Source: an uncultured Pelagibacteraceae bacterium
Lineage (GTDB): Bacteria; Pseudomonadota; Alphaproteobacteria; Pelagibacterales; Pelagibacteraceae
DNA length: 64,000 nucleotides
Direction: 5' to 3'
Assembly: GCA_902530635.1 (NCBI GenBank)
Contig: CACABC010000001.1
Span: 130,582 to 194,581, forward strand
Below are positions 9,444 through 19,834 of the stretch, piece after piece (the first letter of the stretch is position 1; every line of letters begins with the position of its first letter). Under the pieces are notes generated by a model that ran no database searches, was not told the origin of the DNA, and was given only the letters and a program-made list of their open reading frames with translations. Both the position numbers and the translations under genes were made by a program.

Positions 9444-10514
9444 TTAAGTATTTTTTGATATTAATCTTTGTCTTAAATTATCTATAGAAACTGAGTTTCC
9501 CTTTATATTGCAATACCAATACGTCCACCCATTATAACTTTCGGTTCCCATGATTTTAGCTGCTACTCTGTGAATTGATCCTTCATTACCCTTATGTTTT
9601 AAACTTCCATCAGCCATTATTTTGGCATTAAATTTCCTTTTTTGATCAAATAAAATAGACCCTGGTTTTATGATACCCATTTCAACCAAAGAACCAAAAG
9701 GTATCCTAGGTTTAGACTTGGTATTCTCAATTGTATCAAGGTAGTTATCTTCAATAACTTTTGTTGAGTTTATTCTATTATATGCTGCTCTAAAATATTT
9801 TTTATCTTTTTCTATTCCGAAGTAATTTCTACCAAGTTTTTTTGCTACTACCGCAGAAGTTCCAGTTCCTAAGAATGGATCAAATATTGAATCACCTTTA
9901 TTAGTCGTTGCTAATATAATTCTATGTAATAATGCCTCAGGTTTTTGTGTTGAATGAACTTTTTTTCCGTTCTTTTTTAATCTTTCTTTTCCGTTACAAA
10001 TAGGAAGTGTCCAGTCTGATCTCATTTGTAAATCATCATTTAAACATTTTAAAGATTGATAATTAAATGTGTATTTTGATTTTTTATTTTTTGACGCCCA
10101 AATCAAAGTTTCATGTGCATTTGTAAATCGTGTTCCTTTAAAATTTGGCATCGGATTATTTTTTCTCCAAATAACATCATTTAATATCCAGTAATTTAAA
10201 TTTTGAATGTGGTAACCAAGTCTAAAAATATTATGGTAAGTGCCTATCACCCACATAGAACCATTATCCCTTAAAATTCTTTTACATTCTTTTAACCATA
10301 CTTTAGAAAAATCATCGTAATGTTTAAAATCTGAAAATTGATCCCACTTATCATTAACTCCATTAACCTTGCTATCGTCAGGTCTTTTTAATTTTTCTCC
10401 GATTTGCATATTGTACGGAGGGTCAGCAAAAACTAAATCAAAAGTTTTATCTGGTATCCTTTTTAAAATTTTTAGAGACTCACCATTTACAATCTTGTTA
10501 AAAAATTTTGTCAT
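9444..10514 (-). CDS. ccrM: Adenine DNA methyltransferase, CcrM type (GANTC)
   Basis: DLVFADPPYN, FDPFLGTGTSAVVAKKLGRNYFGIE, plus CcrM-like C-terminal domain (GSILFDQKRKFNAKIMADGSL...GSIHRVAAKIMG..SYNGWTYWY). Confidence 0.93.
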   Translation of the reverse strand: MTKFFNKIVNGESLKILKRIPDKTFDLVFADPPYNMQIGEKLKRPDDSKVNGVNDKWDQFSDFKHYDDFSKVWLKECKRILRDNGSMWVIGTYHNIFRLGYHIQNLNYWILNDVIWRKNNPMPNFKGTRFTNAHETLIWASKNKKSKYTFNYQSLKCLNDDLQMRSDWTLPICNGKERLKKNGKKVHSTQKPEALLHRIILATTNKGDSIFDPFLGTGTSAVVAKKLGRNYFGIEKDKKYFRAAYNRINSTKVIEDNYLDTIENTKSKPRIPFGSLVEMGIIKPGSILFDQKRKFNAKIMADGSLKHKGNEGSIHRVAAKIMGTESYNGWTYWYCNIKGNSVSIDNLRQRLISKNT

Positions 10515-10594
10515 TAATTCAATTCAACCCGAAATTGAATCCATCGTCAAATTTTTTTTTAAAAAAAGTTGAGTCTATTATGTGTTAGGGATTC

Positions 10595-11164
10595 TTATTT
10601 AGACAAGATATTGTGTACAGGTCTATAACTCTTTCTATGAAAATGCGTAACTCCAAATTTTTTTAAGGCACCCAAATGTTTCCAAGTGCCATAGCCAAAA
10701 TTTTTATGCCAATCGTACTGAGGAAATTTATCTCCTAATCTAATCATATAAAGATCTCTGTAGGCTTTAGCTACAATGGAAGCAGCAGAAATGCATTTAA
10801 TTTTTTGATCTCCCTTTATAATAGTTTTAGAATTTTTCAATTTTTTTGGTGCATGAGTTCCATCAATAAGAAAAAGGTGAGGTTTTTTTTTTAATTTCTT
10901 AATAGCTCTTTCCATTGATAATAAAGTAGCATTGAAAATATTATATTTATCTATCTCGTTTACTGATGCTGAACCAATAGCATACCAGGAATTTTTTTTA
11001 ATATGTTCAGCAATCTTTATCCTTTCTTTAAATGGTATAGTTTTTGAGTCTTTTAAAAATTTTTTGTTGATACTTTTTCTTAAAATAACTGCACACGAAA
11101 TAACAGGGCCAGCTAAACAACCTCTGCCAACCTCATCTACACCTGCTAGGATTTTATTAATCAT
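10595..11164 (-). CDS. rnhB: Ribonuclease HII
   Basis: AGVDEVGRGCLAGPVISCAVIL; DWHKNFGYGTWKH. Confidence 0.96.
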   Translation of the reverse strand: MINKILAGVDEVGRGCLAGPVISCAVILRKSINKKFLKDSKTIPFKERIKIAEHIKKNSWYAIGSASVNEIDKYNIFNATLLSMERAIKKLKKKPHLFLIDGTHAPKKLKNSKTIIKGDQKIKCISAASIVAKAYRDLYMIRLGDKFPQYDWHKNFGYGTWKHLGALKKFGVTHFHRKSYRPVHNILSK

Positions 11165-11882
11165 TTAATTTTATTTTTAATTCAGACATCTTCTTTCTAA
11201 TCATTTTAAGGTCTTCCCAAGCATATTTTTTTTGGTCCGGTTGTCTCATTAAAAAAGCAGGGTGGAATGAAGCAATAATTTCTGGTTTCACATTACCAAT
11301 TTTTTTATTTACCCATTTACCTCTAGCTTTAGAAATTACAACCTCATCGCCAATGAGTGCATTTAATGCTGTACTACCAAGTAATAAAAGAATTTTAGGC
11401 TTAATTAATTCAATATGTTTTACAAGAAAGGGAAGGTATCTTTTAATTTCCACATCTGTTGGCTTTCTATTCATTGGTGGTCTAAAATTTACTACATTAG
11501 AAATATAAACATTTTTTCTATCAAGCTTTATTGCTTCAAGCATTTTATCCAGAAGTTTTCCCGCTCTTCCCACAAAAGGTTTGCCCTCTTTATCCTCATT
11601 AGCACCTGGACCCTCTCCTATAATCATTATTTGTGCATATGGATTTCCATCAGAGAAAACCAAATTTGTCGCATTTTTTTTTAATTCACAATTTCTTATA
11701 GAATTAATGCTTATCTTAAGATCAGCAAGTTTTGATAATTTTTCTTTAGATTTATTTGTTAAATTTTGATTAATATCTTTTTTATATCTATTTAATGATT
11801 TATTATTATACACTAGTTTATTATTGATAAGTTTATGGTAAAGTTTAGTTCTATTATTTCTAACATTAGATTTTCGAATCAT
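11157..11882 (-). CDS. Uracil-DNA glycosylase, family 4-like
   Basis: IIGEGPGANEDKEGKPFVGRAGKLLD and SFHPAFLMRQPDQKKYAW motifs. Confidence 0.88.
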   Translation of the reverse strand: MIRKSNVRNNRTKLYHKLINNKLVYNNKSLNRYKKDINQNLTNKSKEKLSKLADLKISINSIRNCELKKNATNLVFSDGNPYAQIMIIGEGPGANEDKEGKPFVGRAGKLLDKMLEAIKLDRKNVYISNVVNFRPPMNRKPTDVEIKRYLPFLVKHIELIKPKILLLLGSTALNALIGDEVVISKARGKWVNKKIGNVKPEIIASFHPAFLMRQPDQKKYAWEDLKMIRKKMSELKIKLND

Positions 11883-11890
11883 AAATTCAT

Positions 11891-13594
11891 ATGAAATTTT
11901 TTTATTTTATTTTCAGATTAACATTATATACTTTTATTTTTTTAGGTATATTCAATTCGTCTTATTCAAAAGCTTCAGTTTTCAATCAAGACGCTAAAAA
12001 TATTTCGCGTTATTTTTCTGGCATAATATCATTTGATAATTTTGATTATACAAATTCTTACAAATACTTAAATAATTTTAAAGAAACTGGAAAAACTAAC
12101 CAAAGTTTCTCTTCAAGATATATTCAATCTTTAATTAGCCTTGAAAAATATAATGAAACTCATATTTATTCGAAAAAATTAGAAAAAAAAAATATATCTA
12201 ATTTTGAAAGCAACCTTTTTCTAGGTTTATTCGAATTAAAAAATAAAAACTACGATAAAGCAAAAGTTTATTTTGATAAACTCAAACCAAGTCTAGAGCA
12301 TTTATTAACTTTTGAACCATTAAAAATTTCATTAACAAATTGGTCAGAAATTGCCATATCAAATAATTTAAAAACAATTGATCTTATAAGCTCGATGCCA
12401 AAAGAATATGGAAGTTTTAAAAGTGTACAGGAAGCTTTTGCTCATTGTTATTTTAATAGCCCAAGAGCAGAGAAAGAGTTTGAGGCAATTATTAAGGGTG
12501 AACAAAGCAGGTTTTACAGATATAATTTCTTTTACGCAAATTATCTTATTGGTAAAGGAAAAAAGGAAAAAGCCGAAAGTATAGTTGATTTAACTTTAAA
12601 GAAATTTCCAAGAAATTTACTAATTAACCAGTTAAAAGAAGATCTAAAAACAAATGTTAAAAATCAGAATAAATTTAACTGTAATAAAATTGAAAATATT
12701 GTTGCAGAAATATTTTATGCCTTTGCTAATGCTTTAGCTACACAGCAAAATTATAAATTATCTAATTTTTATTTAGGTTTATCAAAATTCTTAAATCCTG
12801 ATTTTTCTTCATACAATGGGTTACTTGCTGAAAATTTTTTAAGACTTAAAAAATATGATGAAGCTATAAAAATATATAATAAATTATCTTCTTTGGGATC
12901 TTACTACAAATGGCATTCTAGTAAGGAAATTGCTTTAATATTAGATATGAGTGATAAAGAAGAGGAGTCCAAAGATTATTTACTTAATGTATATAAAAAA
13001 ATTGACAAAAATCTTTATAGAACTTTTGACTTGGCAAATTTTCTAAGAGGGGAAGAAGGCTACGAAGATTCTATAGAATTATATACTGAAATTTTATCAA
13101 AAATTCAGGATGATCACGATCTTTATCCAAAAGTTCTAGATAGGAGAGGAACTGCTTATGAAAGAGCTGGGAACTGGGAACTAGCTGAAAAAGATCTTTC
13201 CTTATCATTAAAAATATTACCTAATCAAGCATATACTATAAATTATTTAGCATATTCGTGGATTGAAAAAGAAATAAATACAGAGAAGGCATTAACGATG
13301 TTAAAAAAAGCAGATAATTTAAAAAAAAATGATGGATATATAACCGATTCATTAGGATGGGCACTTTATAAATTAAAAAAATTTTCAGAGTCTAAAATAT
13401 ATTTGCAACGTGCAATTAAATTGATGCCTAGAGATCCTGTCGTGAATGATCATTTTGCAGACTGCTTATGGATGAATAATAAAAAGATTCAAGCAAGATA
13501 TTATTGGAAATATGTTTTAACTTTAGAAGATACCGAAAAAGAATTAAGACAAAAGATTGAAAATAAATTATTGTTTGGCTTAAAGAAAAGCTAA
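11891..13594 (+). CDS. TPR-repeat protein with N-terminal signal
   Basis: Signal-like N-terminus; repeated TPR helices (LDRRGTAYERAGNWELAEKDLSLSLKILPNQ...). Confidence 0.82.
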   Translation: MKFFYFIFRLTLYTFIFLGIFNSSYSKASVFNQDAKNISRYFSGIISFDNFDYTNSYKYLNNFKETGKTNQSFSSRYIQSLISLEKYNETHIYSKKLEKKNISNFESNLFLGLFELKNKNYDKAKVYFDKLKPSLEHLLTFEPLKISLTNWSEIAISNNLKTIDLISSMPKEYGSFKSVQEAFAHCYFNSPRAEKEFEAIIKGEQSRFYRYNFFYANYLIGKGKKEKAESIVDLTLKKFPRNLLINQLKEDLKTNVKNQNKFNCNKIENIVAEIFYAFANALATQQNYKLSNFYLGLSKFLNPDFSSYNGLLAENFLRLKKYDEAIKIYNKLSSLGSYYKWHSSKEIALILDMSDKEEESKDYLLNVYKKIDKNLYRTFDLANFLRGEEGYEDSIELYTEILSKIQDDHDLYPKVLDRRGTAYERAGNWELAEKDLSLSLKILPNQAYTINYLAYSWIEKEINTEKALTMLKKADNLKKNDGYITDSLGWALYKLKKFSESKIYLQRAIKLMPRDPVVNDHFADCLWMNNKKIQARYYWKYVLTLEDTEKELRQKIENKLLFGLKKS

Positions 13595-13606
13595 AAAATA
13601 TTATTT

Positions 13607-14464
13607 ATGAATAAAAAAATTTTGAAATCTTATTCTAAAGTTAATTTATTTTTAAATGTTGGAAAAAAAAATAAAAAAAATAAATTGCATGATATTCAAT
13701 CTCTCATTTCATTAATAAGTATTCATGATAAAATCCAAATAAAAAAGATAAGTAGTTCTTTTGATAAAATTAAATTTTTAGGTAAATTTAGTAAGTCTGT
13801 AGACAAAAAAAATAATTCTGTAATTAAATGTTTATCATTACTTAGAAAGCAGGAAATAGTTGATAAAAATCAGTATTTTAATGTAGTTATAAAAAAAAAT
13901 ATTCCCGTTTTTTCTGGGATGGGAGGGGGTTCAAGTAATGCAGCTACAATAGTAAAATATTTAAATAATGAAAAAATTACTAAAAATAAAATCTTTTATA
14001 TGTCAAAATTTCTAGGATCGGACTTTAGATTATTTTTTGGATCAAAACAGTTGTTGCAACAAAATATAAATCAAATTCAAGATATTAAAAAAAAATTTAA
14101 TTTTTATTTAATTATAGTTTTTCCTTTCCTAAAATCATCCACAAAAGATGTTTACTCAAAAGTAAAGATTTTTAAAAAGATAAAATATAGTTCTTTTTAT
14201 ATAAATAAATCAAAATTAAAAATAATTGAAAACCTGAAAAACGAAAAAAATTTTCTACAAAAAATAGTTGTTAGAAAATACCCTATAATTCAAAAAGTTC
14301 TGTATGAGTTAGAAAATACCAGAAAATGTGAATTTTCTAGAGTTACAGGATCGGGTTCGGCTTGTTTTGGCCTATTTTTATCAAAAAAAAGTGCTGATTT
14401 AGGTTTAAAAAAAATTAAAAAAAAATTTCCTAAATTCTGGTGTGTTGTTGGTAAAACTATTTAA
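13607..14464 (+). CDS. ispE: 4-diphosphocytidyl-2-C-methyl-D-erythritol kinase (divergent)
   Basis: GHMP kinase N-terminus SYSKVNLFLNVG, IPVFSGMGGGSSNAATI, LGSD, VTGSGSACFGLF. Confidence 0.85.
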   Translation: MNKKILKSYSKVNLFLNVGKKNKKNKLHDIQSLISLISIHDKIQIKKISSSFDKIKFLGKFSKSVDKKNNSVIKCLSLLRKQEIVDKNQYFNVVIKKNIPVFSGMGGGSSNAATIVKYLNNEKITKNKIFYMSKFLGSDFRLFFGSKQLLQQNINQIQDIKKKFNFYLIIVFPFLKSSTKDVYSKVKIFKKIKYSSFYINKSKLKIIENLKNEKNFLQKIVVRKYPIIQKVLYELENTRKCEFSRVTGSGSACFGLFLSKKSADLGLKKIKKKFPKFWCVVGKTI

Positions 14465-14497
14465 AATTGCTTTTTTGTGGTATATCAAAAATTAAAT

Positions 14498-14571
14498 TGG
14501 GGCGTAGCCAAGCGGTAAGGCAGCGGTTTTTGGTACCGCCATCCTAGGTTCGAATCCTAGCGCCCCAGCCA
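14498..14571 (+). tRNA. tRNA-Gln(TTG), CCA encoded
   Basis: Acceptor TGGGGCG/CGCCCCA, anticodon stem GCGGT/ACCGC with loop TTTTGGT, T-loop GGTTCGAATCC. Confidence 0.95.
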
Positions 14572-14578
14572 AAATAAT

Positions 14579-15826
14579 ATGAGTATTTTATCATCCATAA
14601 ATAAATTCTTTTTCCCTTTCTATAAATCTAAAAATATAAAAGAAATTTTTAGAATACTAAATTCGAATTCTGAAAAGAATCAAGCCATGTTCGTTGGGGG
14701 ATGTGTTAGAAAATATTTACAAAATCAAAAAATAGGAGATATTGATGTTGCAACTATCTTGACTCCAGATGAAGTGATAAAAAAATTTGAAAAAACAAAA
14801 GTAGAGGTAAAAAAAACCGGTATTGAACACGGAACCCTTACGCTTATTTTGGAAAACGACCATATTGAAATTACCACTCTAAGAAAAGATATTTCAACAG
14901 ACGGAAGGCATGCAAAAATATCTTTTACAGATAGTTGGGAAGAGGATTCGAAAAGAAGAGATTTTACAATAAATTCAATTTATTTAGATTCAAATGGAAA
15001 AATATTTGATCCTCATTCAGGAGTAGCTGATTTAAATAGTAAAAAAGTAAAATTTATTGGAAGACCAGATGAGAGAATTAAAGAGGATTACTTAAGAATT
15101 TTAAGATTTATTAGATTTTCAATTGAATACTCAGATTTTGATTTTGATAAGGAAACGCTTAAATCCATCAAAATTAATTTAGATGGAATTGTAAAATTAT
15201 CAAAAGAGAGAATTTATGATGAACTTTGTAAAATTTTAAAATTAAAAAATTTTGAAAAAATATATAATAACGAAATTTTATTTGATATTTTTAAACTTAT
15301 TTTTCCAGAATTTAAATACATTGATAGAATTAAAAATTTATCTTTAATTAGAAAATTAAAAGATCAAAAGCTAAATAATAATATTATTCTAGCATTACTC
15401 CTTATTGACGAAACAAATAATCATGAATATTTTTCTCATAAATATAATATTTCTAATGAAACCAAAGATTTTCTTGACTTTTCTGCTAGATACTTAAAGC
15501 AGGTTAATAAAGACAAAGATTTTTTTAATAAAAATCTAAAAAGAAATATTTTTTATAATAGTAAAAATAAAATTGAAAGTTTATTTTTGTTACATAAATT
15601 GACCAAAAAAAAATTTAATTATAAAGAAATAGACTCTATGGTTAATCAAATTAAAAATATATCTATTCCCAAGTTTCCAGTTACTGGCAATTATTTACTT
15701 AGCAAGGGAATTAAAAATGGTAAAAAAATTGGTTTGTTATTAAAACAAATAGAAAAAAAATGGATAGATAATAATTTTAGTTTAAATGATAAAGAAATTA
15801 CCTCACTTTTGAAAAAGAATATATAA
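14579..15826 (+). CDS. cca: CCA-adding enzyme / poly(A) polymerase family nucleotidyltransferase
   Basis: FVGGCVRKYLQNQKIGDIDVATILTPDEV; RRDFTINSIYLD; RILRFIRFSIEY. Confidence 0.92.
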   Translation: MSILSSINKFFFPFYKSKNIKEIFRILNSNSEKNQAMFVGGCVRKYLQNQKIGDIDVATILTPDEVIKKFEKTKVEVKKTGIEHGTLTLILENDHIEITTLRKDISTDGRHAKISFTDSWEEDSKRRDFTINSIYLDSNGKIFDPHSGVADLNSKKVKFIGRPDERIKEDYLRILRFIRFSIEYSDFDFDKETLKSIKINLDGIVKLSKERIYDELCKILKLKNFEKIYNNEILFDIFKLIFPEFKYIDRIKNLSLIRKLKDQKLNNNIILALLLIDETNNHEYFSHKYNISNETKDFLDFSARYLKQVNKDKDFFNKNLKRNIFYNSKNKIESLFLLHKLTKKKFNYKEIDSMVNQIKNISIPKFPVTGNYLLSKGIKNGKKIGLLLKQIEKKWIDNNFSLNDKEITSLLKKNI

Positions 15827-15827
15827 A

Positions 15828-16304
15828 TCAAATATATTTAACGTCAATTATCTCAAAATTTTTTTCTCCAGATGGAGTTTTTACGATAACTAAATCTTCA
15901 ACTTTCTTTCCTATCAAAGACCTTCCTATAGGTGATCTAAAGTAAATTAAATTCTTTTTTATATCCGCTTCATCTTTCCCTACAATTTGAAAAGATTTAT
16001 TTTTTTTGGTCTCTAAATCTTTAACAGTTACAGTAGAACCAAAAATTATTTTGCCATCATTTTCTATTTTAGTTACATCAATTACATTTGCTGTTGCAAT
16101 AATATTTCCAATTTCCAAAACTCTTCCTTCAATATGTCCTTGTTGTTCTTTTGCTGCGTGGTATTCAGCATTCTCTTTAAGATCGCCATGAGCTCGTGCT
16201 TCAGCAATCGCCGCAACTACTTTTGGTCTTTTATTATTTTTTAAATCTTCTAACTCCTCCTGAAGTTTTTTTAGTCCCTTATTTGTTATTGGTTCTTTTT
16301 CCAT
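15828..16304 (-). CDS. greA: Transcription elongation factor GreA
   Basis: ARAHGDLKENAEYHAAKEQQG; SPIGRSLIGKKVED. Confidence 0.97.
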   Translation of the reverse strand: MEKEPITNKGLKKLQEELEDLKNNKRPKVVAAIAEARAHGDLKENAEYHAAKEQQGHIEGRVLEIGNIIATANVIDVTKIENDGKIIFGSTVTVKDLETKKNKSFQIVGKDEADIKKNLIYFRSPIGRSLIGKKVEDLVIVKTPSGEKNFEIIDVKYI

Positions 16305-16307
16305 TTC

Positions 16308-17150
16308 TTATTTTAGTGGCGGAAGCGACATAAAAATTGCATCAATATTTCCGCCAGTATTTAAACCGAATTTTGTTCCCCTGTCATATAATAAATTAAA
16401 CTCAACATATTTTTTTCTCTTTAAAATTTGATCATATTTATGTTTTTTATTCCATTTTAATAATTTTTTTTTAAAAATAATCTCCTTAGATAAGCTTAAA
16501 AAGCATAATCCAAGTTCTCTTACAAACTTAAAATTACTTTTCCAATCCTTATACAAGTAATCAAAAAAAATACCCCCAATTCCTCTTGGTTCATTTCTAT
16601 GTTTTATAAAAAAATATCTATCACACCATTTTTTATAAATATTAAAATTTTTCTTATTTTTTTTACAAAGTTGCCGTAATTTTTTATGAACAAAATATTT
16701 TTCTTTTTCGTCTCTAAAACTAGGTGTTACGTCCATTCCACCGCCAAACCAGCTTTTTGAAGTTACAATAAATCTTGTATTAAAGTGAATTGCAGGAATT
16801 TTAGGATTTTTCATATGTGCTACTACGGATATTCCTGATGCCCAATAAGAAGGTTTTTTAACTGCTCCAGGTATTTTAGATCTGAAATTCTTTGGAAATA
16901 CACCCTCAACTCTTGAAAAGTTAACACCAACTTGATCGAAAATTTGTCCATCTCTCAATATAAAATATTGACCGCCACCTTCTTGGTAATTATTTTTATT
17001 CCAAACTTCTTTTTTGAATTTTCGAGGTCTGTTTTTTTTCTTTTTTGCATATTCAGCTTCGACTTGTTCAAATTCTTTACAAATTAAAGACTGTAGATAC
17101 AAAAACCACTCCGAAGATAGTTTTTTTTGAATTTCTAAATTAATTTCCAT
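16308..17150 (-). CDS. hemF: Oxygen-dependent coproporphyrinogen III oxidase
   Basis: SWFGGGMDVTP; RGIGGIFFDY; EFNLLYDRGTKFGL. Confidence 0.96.
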   Translation of the reverse strand: MEINLEIQKKLSSEWFLYLQSLICKEFEQVEAEYAKKKKNRPRKFKKEVWNKNNYQEGGGQYFILRDGQIFDQVGVNFSRVEGVFPKNFRSKIPGAVKKPSYWASGISVVAHMKNPKIPAIHFNTRFIVTSKSWFGGGMDVTPSFRDEKEKYFVHKKLRQLCKKNKKNFNIYKKWCDRYFFIKHRNEPRGIGGIFFDYLYKDWKSNFKFVRELGLCFLSLSKEIIFKKKLLKWNKKHKYDQILKRKKYVEFNLLYDRGTKFGLNTGGNIDAIFMSLPPLK

Positions 17151-17277
17151 AAAAAATAGTTTTCTTGTTTATAATCTAAAAAAAGTCAGATTTTTTAGTA
17201 TTTTTTTGTGTCATTATGACCCTAGCAAGATCTTTAAATAAGCCTTATTTAATAGTATTAAATGATATTATAAATCT

Positions 17278-17793
17278 ATGAATAAACCAGAAAAAAAAGG
17301 TAATAGACGAGACTTTATTTTTACAGCTAGCTACACAGTTGGTGCAATAGGTATAGGTGCAACTCTCTGGCCCTTAATTGATCAGATGAACCCAGATACC
17401 TCTGTTAAAGCTTTAGCATCAACAGAAGTTGATATAAGCCAAATTGAACCGGGAAAGTCTGTTACTGTTTTATGGAGAGGAAAACCAGTTTTTATTAAAA
17501 GAAGAACACAAGAAGAAATAGTAGAAGCTCAATCGGTAAATTTAAAAGAACTTCCTCATCCTGAGAAAGACCAGGATAGAGCAAAAAAACCTGAATGGTT
17601 AGTGATGCTAGGAATTTGTACACATCTAGGATGCGTACCTCTGTCAGACAAGGGAGAATATAATGGTTGGTTTTGTCCTTGTCATGGATCACATTATGAT
17701 ACATCAGGAAGAATTAGAAAAGGCCCAGCCCCAACTAATATGGAAATTCCCAAATATACTTTTATTGACGATAATACAATTAAGATTGGATAA
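17278..17793 (+). CDS. petA: Cytochrome bc1 Rieske iron-sulfur subunit
   Basis: CTHLGCVPL...CPCHGSHYD; N-terminal RRDF Tat-like motif. Confidence 0.97.
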   Translation: MNKPEKKGNRRDFIFTASYTVGAIGIGATLWPLIDQMNPDTSVKALASTEVDISQIEPGKSVTVLWRGKPVFIKRRTQEEIVEAQSVNLKELPHPEKDQDRAKKPEWLVMLGICTHLGCVPLSDKGEYNGWFCPCHGSHYDTSGRIRKGPAPTNMEIPKYTFIDDNTIKIG

Positions 17794-17799
17794 AAAAAT

Positions 17800-19056
17800 A
17801 TGAGCGAAAATTATGTTCCAAGTTCAAAATTCGGTAAATGGTTTAACGATAGACTTCCGCTATTAACATTAAGCAAGCATTTAACAGATTATCCTACACC
17901 TAAAAATTTAAATTATTGGTGGACTTTTGGTGGGATTTTAACTTTTTGCTTAATCTCACAAATTATTACAGGAATAGTTTTAGGTATGCACTACGTTGCT
18001 CATGCTGATATGGCATTCAATAGTATTGAACATATTATGAGAGACGTAAATTATGGATGGTTAATAAGATATATTCACAGCAATGGTGCTTCCATGTTTT
18101 TTTTAGCGGTATATATCCATATATTTAGATCTCTTTTCTACGGATCATATAGATCACCAAGAGAAATAATTTGGATACTTGGAATGTTAATTTACCTTTT
18201 GATGATGGCAACAGCTTTTATGGGTTATGTTTTGCCTTGGGGTCAAATGAGTTTCTGGGGAGCAACCGTAATAACAAATTTATTTAGTGCTATACCTTTG
18301 GTGGGAGAAAGTATTACAACTTGGTTATGGGGAGGTTACTCCGTAGATAATCCTACTTTGACTAGATTTTTTAGTCTTCATTATCTTTTTCCATTTTTAA
18401 TATTGGGATTAGTAGTTTTACATATATGGGCATTACACGTACCTGGCAATAACAATCCAATTGGTATCGATATTAAAAAACCATCTAAAGATACAGTTCC
18501 ATTTCACCCATACATTACTATCAAGGATTTATTTGCTCTTCTGATTTTTATGATTATTTTCTCTGGCTTTATATTTTTTGCACCAAATATTCTTGGTCAC
18601 AGTGATAATTATATAGAAGCAAACCCACTAGTTACACCTAAGCACATTGTACCAGAATGGTACTTATTACCTTTCTATGCAATCTTAAGAGCTGTACCAG
18701 ACAAACTAGGTGGAGTAGTTTTAATGTTAGGTTCCATTTTTATTTTGTTGGCTTTACCCTGGTTAGACAGCAGTAAAGTAAGATCGACTGTTTTTAGACC
18801 GCTTTATAAAAAATTCTTTTGGTTGCTTGTAATTGATGTTTTAGCTTTAGGATATGTAGGTGCTATGCCTGCCGAAGGTATCTACTTATTAATTGCAAGA
18901 GTTGGAACGATTTATTATTTTGCGCACTTTTTGATTGTCCTTCCTCTACTAAGTAGGATAGAGAAAACTGAACCAGTACCCTTGAGCATTTCAGAACCAG
19001 TGTTAGGTGGTATGCTTAAACCTGAGATGGCTAGAATTGATAGGGAAAATGTGTAG
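17800..19056 (+). CDS. petB: Cytochrome b (bc1 complex)
   Basis: Polytopic; [32 protein letters not shown]. Confidence 0.97.
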   Translation: MSENYVPSSKFGKWFNDRLPLLTLSKHLTDYPTPKNLNYWWTFGGILTFCLISQIITGIVLGMHYVAHADMAFNSIEHIMRDVNYGWLIRYIHSNGASMFFLAVYIHIFRSLFYGSYRSPREIIWILGMLIYLLMMATAFMGYVLPWGQMSFWGATVITNLFSAIPLVGESITTWLWGGYSVDNPTLTRFFSLHYLFPFLILGLVVLHIWALHVPGNNNPIGIDIKKPSKDTVPFHPYITIKDLFALLIFMIIFSGFIFFAPNILGHSDNYIEANPLVTPKHIVPEWYLLPFYAILRAVPDKLGGVVLMLGSIFILLALPWLDSSKVRSTVFRPLYKKFFWLLVIDVLALGYVGAMPAEGIYLLIARVGTIYYFAHFLIVLPLLSRIEKTEPVPLSISEPVLGGMLKPEMARIDRENV

Positions 19057-19834
19057 TCTAAAGGCACGTTTTATAATTATTTCGATTATATTTTTATCAA
19101 TTACCTTTAGCAGCGTTAGGTCAGAGGAAAAAACAAAACTTATACAGGTTGATTGGTCGTTTAAAGGTATTACAGGAAAATTCGATAGATCTTCACTACA
19201 AAGAGGTTATCAAGTTTATGCAGAGGTCTGTGCTTCGTGCCATTCGATGAACTTAGTAAGCTATAGAAATTTGGGTGAACCAGGTGGACCAGAATTTTCT
19301 TTAGAACAAGTCAAAGCAATTGCTGCAAATTTTGAGGTAGAAGACGGACCTAATGCAGATGGTGAAATGTTTACAAGACCAGGTAGACCTTCCGATAAAT
19401 TTGTCTCTCCATATCCTAACGTTCAAGCAGCAACAGCTGCAAATGGAGGCGCTTATCCTCCTGATATGTCAGTATTAGTTAAAGCACGTAAGGGAGATTC
19501 AAATTATATTTACTCAGTTTTAATGGGTTACGAAGATGCACCAGCAGATTTTCAATTGGATGATGGTGTCTATTACAATAAATATATGGACGGAAAAAAA
19601 ATTAAAATGTCAAACCCATTATCTGATGGAATAGTTACTTATGCTGATGGAACTCCAGCTACTGAGTCTCAAATGGCAAAGGATGTAACAACATTTCTTA
19701 CTTGGACGGCTGAGCCTCATTTAGAAAGAAGACATAAAATGGGAGTTAAAGTTGTAATCTTCTTATCTATTTTTAGCTTACTAGTTTACTTAAGTATGAA
19801 AAGAATTTGGTCAAGGATTGACTCTGAAAAATAA
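19049..19834 (+). CDS. petC: Cytochrome c1
   Basis: CASCHS haem motif, C-terminal TM; start chosen at internal Met 19049, overlapping the petB stop. Confidence 0.93.
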   Translation: MCSLKARFIIISIIFLSITFSSVRSEEKTKLIQVDWSFKGITGKFDRSSLQRGYQVYAEVCASCHSMNLVSYRNLGEPGGPEFSLEQVKAIAANFEVEDGPNADGEMFTRPGRPSDKFVSPYPNVQAATAANGGAYPPDMSVLVKARKGDSNYIYSVLMGYEDAPADFQLDDGVYYNKYMDGKKIKMSNPLSDGIVTYADGTPATESQMAKDVTTFLTWTAEPHLERRHKMGVKVVIFLSIFSLLVYLSMKRIWSRIDSEK

